A stretch of DNA of 64,000 nt from Agarophyton chilense (GCA_030374765.1 JARGXX010000099.1:372001-436000), one strand, 5' to 3'; counted from the first letter of the stretch, positions 11,895 through 21,426 are shown. Notes: generated by a model from the sequence alone, not told the origin. Numbers and translations are program-made.

Positions 11895-12847
11895 TCTAGC
11901 TCGCCGGCGGGTAAAACTGGCAACGTTGCAGGGATACCTTAAGATCCTTGGTTATTACGTGGAGTGGCTGGCGCAACAACCAGTCGCTCGCCGTCGATGT
12001 AGGAACGCAGAAGAAGTTGATAAGTTGTTCACGAGGTATTGCATTGATCTTTTTCATAGTAATCAACAATTGAAGGCAGGAGGCGTAGCTCAGGAAAAAT
12101 CAGCGTTGGAATTTTTTGCTCCCCGAACTCAGCGGGAAGTTGGTATTGGCGAATCAAAGTATACAAGGCTGGACAGCTTCGCGCCCTAACCTTCACTTTG
12201 GCGTGTGTCCGGAAATCGTTGTATACGGATTGGCATTGGATCTTTTCAAACACGGGGATCCGGATCTGGGGGTAGGATTACTGCTGCTGTTTGATGGGTT
12301 TCTCAGGCTAGGGGATTTATTGCAGCTAAAAGTATTGGACGTCGCCATGCTGCCACTAACCGAAAAGCGACCGCACTATGGGATGCTCAACATTGCGATA
12401 GGAAAACGTGGCCGTAATGAATCCGTCACGATAGGGCCGTATTTTTTGGCGGTTTTGTTAAACAAATTAGTTAGAAGAAGGAAATTGGCAGAATCAGAAG
12501 TTCTTTTCCCGTATCAACCAGCCCGATTTCGGGCCGGTCTCCGAAGAGCCGTCGAACGTCTAGGGATTCCGTTCGCGATCACTCCACACATGCTTAGGTA
12601 CGGCGGGGCGACCACCGAAAAGCTTTATGCTCGTCTCGCCGACCAGTATATAAAATGCCGAGGACGTTGGCAAAGCAATAAAAATTATAAGAGATATATT
12701 CAACCACACAAATTATACCACTCGCTCAACGAACTATCCCCGGCCCAACGTCAGTCATTTGAGGCTGTTAACACCAGGGAATACACATCTTTCAACGTAC
12801 CGCCGCCAGATTGGGCTGGGGGTTTGGATAATCATGTGGAAACTTAA
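11845..12847 (+). pseudogene. DIRS-like tyrosine recombinase, one frameshift
   Basis: The first part (11845-12189) and the main part (12116-12847) are in different frames, so an indel lies in the overlap. The catalytic set is visible in the second part: Arg in DGFLRLGDLLQL, His-x-x-Arg in TPHMLRYGG, a GRW segment, and the Tyr nucleophile candidate in NYKRYIQ. It would integrate circular cDNA by site-specific strand exchange without a target duplication. The start overlaps the last 50 bases of RNase H, a normal arrangement for DIRS elements. Apart from the frameshift the active-site residues are intact. Confidence 0.78.
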
Positions 12848-12957
12848 GCCGAAAATCGTTTTTCGTTTAAGTCAGTTCGTCAGAATTCTGCACCCGACTC
12901 GCAGAATTCTGACACTCGGAATCAGTTTTCTGAAAAAATCATTTTAACAGAAAACTG
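12843..12957. repeat. Cluster of three hairpins after the recombinase gene
   Basis: Three inverted repeats follow one another: an imperfect one near 12843-12871; a perfect 12-bp pair GTCAGAATTCTG at 12879-12890 with its complement at 12902-12913 (11-nt spacer); and a perfect 10-bp pair CAGTTTTCTG at 12923-12932 with its complement at 12948-12957. They may be part of the element's terminal or internal complementary region, or a 3'-end formation signal. Confidence 0.55.
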
Positions 12958-13325
12958 TTTTCTGGAATATCAACTTAGAGCTTGGAATTTATATCAGAAG
13001 GAAGTTTAGTTTGGATAGTAGTAGTGGACTTGGTTGTAGGAATTTAATGGGTTTTGGTCTAGGATTGGTTTTTGGGGAGTGGGGGTGAGCTGGCAGGGAC
13101 TAAGTTATTTTTTGGTAAAGTCGCTCGGATGCCATCGCGTGGTAGTTTAAAACACTATAGCTTCGTATTAAAAATTGAAATGTTGTTGTCAAAAAATTAT
13201 TTTTTATCTTGTCAATAGTACTTGGTTAAAAATGCGAAGCGTAATAGTACGAGCGTAGCGAGCTGTCACGTAGTCAATGAGAGGAAATATCTCTTTCAAT
13301 CATCTAGGAATGCATACTTCAAAAT
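12958..13325. other. No gene seen; possible right end of the DIRS-like element
   Basis: Moderately AT-rich sequence with no open frame of note. The right terminal repeat of the DIRS-like element should lie here, but without the left end it cannot be matched. Confidence 0.35.
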
Positions 13326-14260
13326 TTGAGGCCATCAAAGGAACACAGCCACCGTCTTCTTCCCCCCCGAAAGCGTGAAGCAATGATAATCTTAGTCAAC
13401 TCTAACATAGCCAGCGGGATTTATTTTATCATCTTTGAGACAATCTTACCTCTTCTTCTTGGATTTGCGCTAAAAGCAGCCATCTGCACTTCGAATCTTC
13501 AAAAGCTTTACCATCAGCCACAAGCGTTGCACCTCACTACTAGTCGGCTCTCTCTTTTGACGGACTATGGCGTTACTACTACCCGGAATGCACGTCTTTT
13601 TTCGCTCATCGGCTCATGTGTGATGATTCTAACGATTCTAGGCAGTTTTTCATTCGATGGTCGCTCTCGCGTTGTCACAAAGACGGTTAACGCCGAACTG
13701 CTCATCTTCCCCACCAATAATCCAGAAAAGCTCGTCGATTTCAGTAGACATATTTCACCTGATGGGTCAAGGGTATCTGCTTCTTACTTGCTGGCACGAG
13801 ATGCGGTGGATTGTTTCCGATTCAATGGAACCGCACAAACAGTGTTCTCCGCGGTCGTAGGTTTCACCGGCGACCTGGACAATGTTATACACTCTAACAG
13901 TGATTTCTTACCCAACATTTCTTGTTCGCTCCCTGTCAATGGATATGTCAACGGTGCCGTGTCCCATGAAGAGTTGGTGGAATCGTCTGAATTCGGTGAT
14001 AATTGTGACTTATCTGTAGAGCCAAATGTGAGAAGCGTATCGGTCTGGCCGGAAAACGTCACAATAGGGTGCAATATAGAAGTCATTGAGGCTTGGTGCT
14101 CCAAGTTTATCAATTACGTCTGTGTGGCTCAAATTCGCTTTGAACAGAATTACTCTATGCTACATATTATACTCAACTCTATCATTCCAATTGGTCCAGT
14201 GTTGAAGGGTAAGGCTAGGATGGAGCCATTGCCTAGCCAAGCCGTTCAATCAGTGACATA

Positions 14261-14395
14261 CAGTGCGTTTCAAAAACATATCCCTTTACAAAAACTGCGC
14301 CAAAAAGGCATTTCACGTACTGTAGAGCACATTTCACAACATATAAAAACCACTAAGTCAATAACACTGTTTCAAAAGTATATCCTTTATACAAT
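14261..14395. repeat. Left Tc1 end with outer and inner transposase-site repeats
   Basis: The outer repeat begins at 14261 and an inner copy of the GTTTCAAAA...ATATCC motif lies at about 14369-14385. Paired with the right end, this resembles the IR/DR arrangement of Tc1-like transposons such as Tc3 and Sleeping Beauty, in which each end carries two binding sites. Confidence 0.65.
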
Positions 14396-14408
14396 CATTC
14401 GCTCAATT

Positions 14409-15404
14409 ATGGCTCGTGGCGCACCTCTGACACGCTCTGAACAGCTGGAAATCATGGAATTAGTAGGTCAGGGTATCATTCCAGCAGATATAGCCCGAAA
14501 ACTCAAGCGCAGCCCAAAAACAATCAGCAACTTCATCAAAAACCCCGCTACATACGGAACAAAGCGTTCCACCGGCCGTCCTACGGCACTATCCCCGGCC
14601 GATAAGCGTGGAATTAAGCGAGAACTATGCCGCAACACTTCATCTTGCGGAAAATTTGTCAAAACTCTAAATTTGCCTCTATCACGATCTACAATATGGC
14701 GTGAAGTCAACCCTCAAAAGTTGTTCAAGTACACAAAAAAGAGGAAAAATTTTTTTTTAAAAGATAATCACAAGAAAAATCGAGTTGAATGGTGTGCTCA
14801 AAAGGTTTATTGGAAAACGGATTGGAATAATGTTATCTTTTCCGACGAAAAAAAGTTTAACCTTGATGGTCCAGATTGCTATAAATTTTATTAGCATGAT
14901 CTACGAAAAAAAAAGAAGGAATTTGTGACTAGGCATTCAGGAGGCGCATCATTAATGGTTTGGGCTGGAATCTCCACGAAAGGAGCAACTGATATGGATT
15001 TTGTTGAAACTACAATGAACTCTGAGAAGTATGCTGAGGTTCTAGAAAACTATCTTTTACCTTTTGCATACTGTATGCACGGAGAAGAATTCATTTTTTA
15101 GCAAGATAATGCACCTGTGCATAAATCTAATTCTATGAAACAGTGGTTCAATAGTCTAAATATGTCGGTTATGGAATGGCCTGCGCGCTCTCCTGACCTC
15201 AACCCTATCGAAAACATTTGGGGAATGTTGGCCCGAATGGTTTATGGGCAAGGAAGGCAATTTGATACAGTTTTTGATTTGAAAAATTGTATCAAAGATT
15301 GCTGGGAAAAGATTGACTGTAATGCTATCAATTCTTTTATAGAATCAATGCCAAAGCGTTGTATAAGTGTTATACAGGCTAGAGGAGCAAAAATAAACTA
15401 CTGA
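14409..15404 (+). pseudogene. Tc1-type DD34E transposase with two amber codons
   Basis: One frame of 332 codons runs from the ATG at 14409 to 15404, broken only by TAG at 14892-14894 and TAG at 15099-15101. An N-terminal paired-like helix-turn-helix (TRSEQLEIMELVGQG...ISNFIKN) is followed by catalytic residues: first Asp in IFSDEKKF, second Asp in QDNAPVHKS, and Glu in DLNPIENIWG, with 34 residues between the last two. The first TAG replaces an expected Trp, the second an expected Gln. Otherwise length and motifs are normal for the family, so the copy is only lightly degraded. The frame is also open leftward through the terminal repeat into the host gene. Confidence 0.85.
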
Positions 15405-15422
15405 ACTCGCGTTAGAATAAAA

Positions 15423-15560
15423 AGGATGCAATAAAGGTTATGATTTTGAAACAGTTTTTTTACTTGAAAATTTTTTCACACTGATTTTGTTAGTTGTACT
15501 GTAGCCAAAACGTCGATTTTTGGAAAATTTGCGCGAGGGATATGATTTTGAAACAGACTT
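15423..15560. repeat. Right Tc1 end with inner and outer repeats
   Basis: The minus-strand reading gives an outer repeat ending at 15560 next to TA and an inner GTTTCAAAATCATAACC copy at about 15435-15455, the inverted counterpart of the left end. Confidence 0.65.
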
Positions 15561-16049
15561 TATATGTTGGCCACGGGTGTGGACTTTAGGATCGGAACCC
15601 TGGAGTCGTTGTCCACAATGGCCATAGAAAAGAACAGGCGAGTGACAGTCATTGATGAAGGTGTTCCTGATGGGAGAGTACTTGAAACGGAGGTGTCATT
15701 GATTTTGTTTTTGAGTACGGCGGGTTTAGCTACAATGCTCACTATTGTAGTGAGCTCAGTGTCGTTGTATAGATGGATTCAGATCGTTCATATGTTTGGT
15801 CTGAAGGGCAAGATTGGTTTCAGTGATGCAATTGAGATCCTAGCATTGGCGGCCGGTATTACTGAGAGTGACGAGGGTGTTAAATTCGGAAATGAAGTTA
15901 CCGTGGGAATCAGTCCTACAGAACCTCAGGTCGGGCCTGTGGCACAAACAAACGAAGGTGGTTCAGAGTTCATGGAGAACGAACTAATGGGTCGATTAAG
16001 CCATATGACAGATAGATCGCTAATCATAGAGTGTACGGGCCCTTCCTAA

Positions 16050-16703
16050 CCTTTTTTTTGCTGGTCAACCATCTGAAGGTTCCGCTGCTCATTTGGTTGC
16101 CTTTTTGGGCTTCGGGGAGGGAGAGCGTGTGATAATTGAACAAAAGTAACTGTCCCACAAACGTCAAACACAGACAGATCACAACGGAATTGAACGGCAA
16201 GCTACCCCTACCCTTGAGGACATAGCGCCATTCTGCATTGATAAAGAATCGGTTTTGTTGAGGGACGCTCTGATCAGAAAACGTCTGAATGAAGGTTTCC
16301 TCTGCGGGTAGAACGGCGCAGATGATATGCTGCAAACAACCACAACAGACTGGAGAGTTTTTTGATCGGGGAAAGAATACAGTTTCGCGATAGGGATAGA
16401 TCGTGCTTGATGGACGTACTGCCTAATCTGGTCGGGATTTGGCCTCTTTCTGTTTCAGATTGCCTACACAGAACATGCCATCTGCAGGAAAGGAGGATAT
16501 CAAACACCGTATCAAAGTCACCGTGTTTCCCGTCTTGGACGCGAAGTTTAAGCCTCTTCATAAACGAAACTGATCCTGCTCATTACGTCGCTTTGCAGCC
16601 CAAACGACTTACCAATTACAGGGCATGTGAAACATGAATACGACATGGGATATCATAAAAAACTCGCCCGAGCGGTAGCTTAGCTTTCCGTTCACAGTTC
16701 AGT
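16050..16703. other. Intergenic, no confident gene
   Basis: This segment lies between the end of the split membrane protein gene and the copia insertion. Short frames on both strands (16274-16561 minus, 16362-16637 plus) overlap each other and have no recognisable domain. It may be the promoter or first exon region of a gene disrupted by the copia element, continuing at 21666. Confidence 0.35.
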
Positions 16704-16708
16704 ACAAT

Positions 16709-16947
16709 TGTGAGATAGCTAAGACACGTACAACATCAATCGATGACGTACACACTACTAGAAGGAGTACGTCACCTCAAGTGTCCGAAGGGTCGCATAG
16801 TATCCCTTTATAAACCCACGTCAATAACCTTGGAGCTCTTCCCAGAGCTTCCGGCAGACCCTTTGTGCCGAGTATCGCTTGTGTTGAGATCGTCCCCACC
16901 ACTGCACACGTATGAACTTCAACAACATGTCGGAAGGTCATCTTACA
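16709..16947 (+). repeat. 5' LTR of copia D, with promoter
   Basis: It begins TGTGAGATAG and ends TCTTACA. It contains a TATA-like box (CCCTTTATAAACCC) at about 16802-16815, the likely start of U3-driven transcription. The segment after it would be R/U5. Two ATGs near its right end (16912 and 16927) are in frame with gag. Confidence 0.93.
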
Positions 16948-18087
16948 GTTATGGGCCCAGGGGACGATCTCAGCCCAAGTAATATACTAATCCCACCAAA
17001 ATTGCGTGCAACTACAGACAAGCTTTTATGGCGTGAAGCCGTCTTTGAATGGGCTCAAACTTTGAAAGCTTGTGCACATGGAGGCGATTCACGAGCAAAG
17101 GGAGCGGCAGCGACACTTGGATTGACACTTTACCGTTCTCTTGAGTTTGCAAAGAAGGAAGTAGTGAAAAAGGCCGTCCGTACAGGAGAAATTCAACTCA
17201 CACCCCAATCTGAAGATGAAATACTGGATCAAATGTCCGTAGTCAAGAAAGTCGTCGAGCTCGTCGCGAAGGACTCAACCGTAGATCGCCTGAGGCGAAT
17301 TGTTCGTCTCTATAAGGAAATCAACGGCTGCAAACGTCGATCGAAAGAGTCCATCAAGGAATTCGTTGACCGCTTTGCGGGTCCTGCCCTTTCTTATCTC
17401 AACTTAACGAATTCGAAGCAGGACTCTAGCGATAGTCAGAACTTCGCTATTATACTGCTTCTCAACGCGACGTTATCAGCACAGACATTCAATAACATAA
17501 TGAGCAACCTCGTCGTATCAGCAAAGAGTAGAAATCACGAACGGAGTGTCGCAGTCATTCCGATGCTAAAAACCCGTCTGGAGAGCGTCATTGGTATCCT
17601 AAACAAAGCTTCCTCAGGAACATTGAACGAAGATGAGAAAAGGACTTGTGTCGAATGTCATTCGACTATGAAAGCAGCTGTCTTCCAACAAGAGAAAACC
17701 TTCGATGACGACGAAAATCCTTCATGGATCGGACTTCAAGACGCCATACGAGCGTTGGAAGAGGCAGGTTTGGAAGAGAGCGATCTCAATAACACATCCT
17801 TTTTTGATAAGAAACCTGAATCATCTACTCGGTCCTACCTTAACTCTAATAAATTCAACAGGAGGAACAGGAAGCGTAAGTATAACCAGGACAACGAAAG
17901 TACCGAGAATACAAAGGATGACAAAGAATCTGATGATAAGAATGACGACGAAGAGAAACCTCAGAAGGATAACCATGATAAAACGCAAGGAAGAGGGAGA
18001 TACACCAATAAGCCCAAAGGTAATTGGCAGCCTAGGCCTACGGGACAGACTAAGATTAACGGAGAAGGAAAACCGTTTTTTCAGTAG
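16912..18087 (+). CDS. gag: Copia D Gag (capsid/nucleocapsid)
   Basis: This 391-codon frame could start at three in-frame ATGs: 16912 and 16927 inside the LTR, or 16951 inside the primer site. If RNA starts downstream of the TATA box, any could be used. The N-terminal two thirds is helical, as in copia Gag. The last ~90 residues are low complexity with alternating basic and acidic runs (Arg/Lys/Asn, then Asp/Glu/Lys, then Gly/Arg-rich). There is no CCHC zinc knuckle; RNA binding may instead use the Arg/Gly-rich tail. The end overlaps the -1 frameshift site, so a Gag-Pol fusion is expected at low frequency. Confidence 0.85.
   Translation: MNFNNMSEGHLTVMGPGDDLSPSNILIPPKLRATTDKLLWREAVFEWAQTLKACAHGGDSRAKGAAATLGLTLYRSLEFAKKEVVKKAVRTGEIQLTPQSEDEILDQMSVVKKVVELVAKDSTVDRLRRIVRLYKEINGCKRRSKESIKEFVDRFAGPALSYLNLTNSKQDSSDSQNFAIILLLNATLSAQTFNNIMSNLVVSAKSRNHERSVAVIPMLKTRLESVIGILNKASSGTLNEDEKRTCVECHSTMKAAVFQQEKTFDDDENPSWIGLQDAIRALEEAGLEESDLNNTSFFDKKPESSTRSYLNSNKFNRRNRKRKYNQDNESTENTKDDKESDDKNDDEEKPQKDNHDKTQGRGRYTNKPKGNWQPRPTGQTKINGEGKPFFQ
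16948..16960 (+). promoter_or_regulatory. Primer-binding site of copia D (initiator tRNA-Met anticodon arm)
   Basis: Immediately after the LTR, GTTATGGGCCCAG is the complement of CTGGGCCCATAAC, the conserved anticodon stem-loop of eukaryotic initiator tRNA-Met. Drosophila copia and yeast Ty5 are known to use a half-tRNA made by cleavage in this loop. The ATG inside the site, complementary to the CAU anticodon, is in frame with gag. Confidence 0.75.
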
Positions 18088-18122
18088 GGGATTCGGACCT
18101 GAACACAGTGGATCCGAATCCC
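18075..18122 (+). promoter_or_regulatory. -1 ribosomal frameshift signal between gag and pol
   Basis: A GTTTTTT run at 18075-18081 overlies two Phe codons of gag. A 6-nt spacer containing the gag TAG follows, then a perfect 10-bp stem: GGGATTCGGA at 18088-18097 pairs with 18113-18122 across a 15-nt loop. Pol is in the -1 frame relative to gag and is open upstream across the site. Slippery run, spacer length and adjacent stem match the classic signal. Confidence 0.7.
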
Positions 18123-21100
18123 ATTCTTGACGAAGGGAGTCCTATATCCTCAGGAGGAATTATCTCTGCCGTGCGACTGTGTCAAGTGCTCAACATAGAG
18201 TTCAAACCCTCAACGGCAAGAAACAAATATCGCCGCGGATGGGGAGATCAATGCCTAAATCCTAAGAATGTTAAATGTTCCTGGACACTGTCCACTCAGG
18301 ACGTGAACAACAAGACGATGGAATTCACATTCGACCTGTTCGAGGACAAGTCACCCCTAACGATTGGGCTGGACGTGAAACAGTATAGTACAACAGACTT
18401 CTCTGTACATCAACCAACGTTGATAATCAGACGACCTCTAGATAGCGAAGCAAGAGTATTCAGGCTCTACTTAAGGTCTACATCCGTATACGATTTACGA
18501 GCTCACGTGGCCATCATACCGACCGTTTGTGGACTATTAAGCTCGGCAATTGAACGGTGTAGACCGAAAACACTGGCCAAGAGGTTGCATCGGCTGACGC
18601 ATGGTCATCCCAACGAGATAATCAGCCTTTGCGAACGGGCTGGATACAAATCCAAAGAACTCGAATTAGAGGTCAAGAAGATCAGCGACAACTGTCCTAT
18701 TTGTGCGAGATCTGGTCCACCTATACCATCAAAGAAGATATCGATTAATCATGTGAACCAAGCCTTCAATGTGGAAATACAGATGGATTACATGTTCTGT
18801 ACCATTCGAGACACAATATATTCAGTATTACACATAGTTGACGCAGGTACTGGCTATTCTGAGGCAAGCATCACATCTGATAGGGAATCACAAACAGCAA
18901 CAATCGTACTAGAAACGGAATGGTTCAACCGACACGGAGCTCCAGAAGCTCTGTCAGCCGATTACGAAATGGACTCAAAGATTATCCGTCGATTCTTATC
19001 GGGAAGGGACATCAGATTCAAAGCACGGCCCGTGAGAAGACATAATAAAACCGGCATCGTAGAAAGGAAACATGGGGTAGTCAAACGCATACTCGAGAAG
19101 CTCCAAATGGATACCACCCGTGGGAGCGATAAGACGATACTATCCAGAGCACTCTTTCTAGCTAATTGTTTCACAGGATCAAAAGTCATGAGCTCTTTTG
19201 AACTCGCGAAAGGGTACGCTCCTTCAATCCTAGGCGCACCCAGGAGGCTCGTGACCGAAGAGCTTCTGAAAGCCTACACAGAGCAGACAGCAACACGCGC
19301 ACTTCAACGGGTGCTAAAGGCACACGATCATTCAACAATACCCGAATCGGCTATAAAGCCGGGTGAGGAGGTGCTTTACTTCTACAAAAGTTCCAAACAG
19401 AACGAGGCTGACGAGTGGCGCGGCGCAACAGTCGTTAAAGCCCTTCCTCATATCGTCGAAGTCCGTCGTTCGGATAAGGGACCCGTATCGAAAATTTCCT
19501 ACGAAGATATCAGGCTGCGTCCGAGATCTCAACTCGCACGCGAACTGAGCGAAGGAGTCATGGAAGATTATATAGACCTCACACTCAGCCCAAGCAACAC
19601 CGACGTTCACGAAGAAGCTACAGAGATCACCACCTCACTCATGGCTAATAACGACGTCAATAGGGAACAAGTTTACAAAGATATGGGGCACTACACCGAC
19701 AATCTACTGACACACTCTGAACTCAACGACGAACAGACATTGCAGTCAAACGAACAGCAGATTCTGAAGGACATGCAACGGGTGATTGGGTCAAGACAGG
19801 TGAATGCCAGAGAAGTAGAATTTGCTCCAGCCTGGATATTACAGAAGGCAGTCGAGAAGGAACATGCGGATAATTGGTCGGAGTCATACATGGAGGTATC
19901 AGAGAATGAAATACCTCGTGGTGCAAACGTTATATCATCTCACACAGTGTACAAGGTTAAAGTAGACGAAGACAATCACAGGAAGTTGAAAGCACGCCTC
20001 GTGACACACGGAAACAGAGACGATCTTAAAGATGACATCAGAAAAGACTGCTCTAATGCCGATATGACCATCATTCGCATCTTGATTAGTGTCGCTCTTT
20101 CTCTTGGTTTCGTATTCGGCGTTGCTGATATCAAGGGTGCATTTCTTCAAAGTGGCCCAATACAGCGGGATATCTACGTCAGACCTGCATTGGAATTCCG
20201 AAAGAAGAAAGGCGTCCTATGGAAACTTATGAAGTTGCCATACGGAATCGTGGAAGCTGGAAGGCAATGGGCAAAACGTATAGAGTCATGGATGATCGGA
20301 ACAGCTGAACTAGAAAGGGTATACGGGGTTAACCAACTGTTTACAAAGAAGGATGAAGACGGCCGCATCACTCTTCTCATAGCCAAGATCGTCGACGACC
20401 TCCTGGTCGCCGGTACGGAATTGAGAATCCGCAACTTCATGGACTCACTACAGCACGAATTCGAAGTGGGAAAAGTCCGAATTGACGCCGTACTGAACTT
20501 TGCCGGATGTGATATAACCAAAGACGCGGACCAGAATGTCATCTTGTCAATGGTTCCGTACATGGAACGCCTCCATCCCATCGAACTTTCGAAGGCGAGA
20601 AGAAGAGAACGTGATGAAAGAGCTAATGACGACGAGATCAAAAAATATCGTTCGCTAGCTGGAACCCTCATGTATTTGGGCTCAGGCGTCCTTCCCTCAG
20701 CATCGTTCGTTACGTCAAAAATGCAACAAGAACTGGGTAATCTGAGAGTTAAGCACCTGGTAGATGCCAACGTAATGTTACAAGAAATACGAAGTTTGGG
20801 ACCTACGATCAAATACATCAGACCATTCGGAGTTACAGCCGTAACCTTGACCACTCTTTCCGATGCATCACATGGCTCCAAAGATCTCGCATACGGACAA
20901 TCGGGTATTATTTGCGGTGTTCAATTATTCACGGAAGTTGACGACGATCCCATCTTCCATCCCTTGTACTGGTCGAGCACAAAACAAAGACGTGTGACTT
21001 ACTCTTCATTCGGTGCAGAAATACTAGCGTGTGCGGAAGCAGAAGATCGAGGTTTTGACATGAAGGTGACGTTCGCTAACATCTTTCCGAAGATTAGCAT

Positions 21101-21386
21101 TTCTCACCGAATCCTAGTTGATTCTAAAGCACTGTTCGATACCATCACAACGTTACACGAATGTCGCGAATTTCGCTTGAGGAAAACAGTCACGATTATC
21201 AGAGACGCTTTCGAGGCCGGAGAACTGGATGAGATCACTTGGATTCCGGGAACAATCAATTTGGCCGACGCTCTTACCAAACGTAGCGTAAATCACTCAG
21301 CAAAGATGAACCAAATGTTTCGTGATGGGTTCTGGAGCATAGATGTTTCCAAAGGAGTCAGTCATGACTCAAGGAATTGGCAATAG
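18108..21386 (+). CDS. pol: Copia D Pol polyprotein (protease, integrase, RT, RNase H)
   Basis: The frame is open from upstream of 18084, so the true product is probably a Gag-Pol fusion entered by -1 frameshift; residue numbers here count from 18108. A protease-like start carries Asp-Glu-Gly (residues 8-10) in place of the usual DTG/DSG. Integrase has an HHCC finger (H161, H165, C196, C199) and D227, D285, E319. RT has VADIKGAFLQ (D674) and IVDD (D763, D764) where most relatives have YVDD. RNase H has TLSDAS and LVDSKALFD and ends with the copia tail GTINLADALTKR. Domain order defines Ty1/copia. No stop or frameshift is present. Confidence 0.92.
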   Translation: MDPNPILDEGSPISSGGIISAVRLCQVLNIEFKPSTARNKYRRGWGDQCLNPKNVKCSWTLSTQDVNNKTMEFTFDLFEDKSPLTIGLDVKQYSTTDFSVHQPTLIIRRPLDSEARVFRLYLRSTSVYDLRAHVAIIPTVCGLLSSAIERCRPKTLAKRLHRLTHGHPNEIISLCERAGYKSKELELEVKKISDNCPICARSGPPIPSKKISINHVNQAFNVEIQMDYMFCTIRDTIYSVLHIVDAGTGYSEASITSDRESQTATIVLETEWFNRHGAPEALSADYEMDSKIIRRFLSGRDIRFKARPVRRHNKTGIVERKHGVVKRILEKLQMDTTRGSDKTILSRALFLANCFTGSKVMSSFELAKGYAPSILGAPRRLVTEELLKAYTEQTATRALQRVLKAHDHSTIPESAIKPGEEVLYFYKSSKQNEADEWRGATVVKALPHIVEVRRSDKGPVSKISYEDIRLRPRSQLARELSEGVMEDYIDLTLSPSNTDVHEEATEITTSLMANNDVNREQVYKDMGHYTDNLLTHSELNDEQTLQSNEQQILKDMQRVIGSRQVNAREVEFAPAWILQKAVEKEHADNWSESYMEVSENEIPRGANVISSHTVYKVKVDEDNHRKLKARLVTHGNRDDLKDDIRKDCSNADMTIIRILISVALSLGFVFGVADIKGAFLQSGPIQRDIYVRPALEFRKKKGVLWKLMKLPYGIVEAGRQWAKRIESWMIGTAELERVYGVNQLFTKKDEDGRITLLIAKIVDDLLVAGTELRIRNFMDSLQHEFEVGKVRIDAVLNFAGCDITKDADQNVILSMVPYMERLHPIELSKARRRERDERANDDEIKKYRSLAGTLMYLGSGVLPSASFVTSKMQQELGNLRVKHLVDANVMLQEIRSLGPTIKYIRPFGVTAVTLTTLSDASHGSKDLAYGQSGIICGVQLFTEVDDDPIFHPLYWSSTKQRRVTYSSFGAEILACAEAEDRGFDMKVTFANIFPKISISHRILVDSKALFDTITTLHECREFRLRKTVTIIRDAFEAGELDEITWIPGTINLADALTKRSVNHSAKMNQMFRDGFWSIDVSKGVSHDSRNWQ

Positions 21387-21410
21387 GAGTTTTTTTTTTA
21401 GAGGATACTA

Positions 21411-21426
21411 ACGCGACAGGAGGGTG
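21411..21426 (+). promoter_or_regulatory. Polypurine tract of copia D
   Basis: The short purine-rich stretch ACAGGAGGG directly precedes the 3' LTR, the expected site for plus-strand DNA priming. Confidence 0.55.

Larger units (their letters stand above)
9151..12960 (+). mobile_element. DIRS-like tyrosine-recombinase retrotransposon, damaged
   Basis: The order is Gag-like frame (9163-9969), RT-RNase H (10038-11894), then a tyrosine recombinase (11845-12847) overlapping the end of RNase H by 50 bases in another frame. That architecture, with recombinase instead of integrase and no LTRs, is the hallmark of the DIRS order. Three hairpins follow the recombinase stop and may belong to the terminal repeat. 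The left end is missing: the Gag frame is open right up to the copia LTR. The exact right end was not found. Nonsense codons and a frameshift make the copy defective. Confidence 0.75.
14261..15560 (+). mobile_element. Tc1/mariner DNA transposon, 1300 bp
   Basis: The element is bounded by TA dinucleotides (14259-14260 and 15561-15562), the expected Tc1/mariner target duplication. The ends are inverted repeats: left CAGTGCGTTTCAAAA, right complement AAGTCTGTTTCAAAA, both continuing into CATATCCC. A second, inner GTTTCAAAA-type repeat occurs near each end. It contains one DD34E transposase frame with two amber codons, so it is non-autonomous now. Confidence 0.88.
13383..16049 (+). pseudogene. 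Host membrane protein gene split by a Tc1 insertion
   Basis: The left part (13383-14260) starts at the first ATG of a frame open from 13326 and encodes hydrophobic segments near residues 12-32 and 70-90. A luminal/extracellular-like region follows with several Cys and N-glycosylation sequons (NVT, NIS, NYS). The right part (15563-16049) has a membrane segment (LILFLSTAGLATMLTIVV) and an acidic tail. Removing the Tc1 element and one TA joins the halves in frame, for about 454 residues. The family was not recognised; it looks like a surface or endomembrane protein. An upstream exon is possible because the frame is open before the ATG. Exonisation or excision could still give product, but the present allele is interrupted. 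Confidence 0.6.

Noticed and set aside
16743..16982. Short frame in the copia D LTR, repeated at 21461
   Set aside because: Present only because the LTR is duplicated; it crosses regulatory sequence and ends in unrelated flanks.
20174..20881. A 235-codon minus-strand frame inside copia D pol
   Set aside because: Antisense shadow of the RT region, with no similarity to the antisense frames of the gypsy elements.
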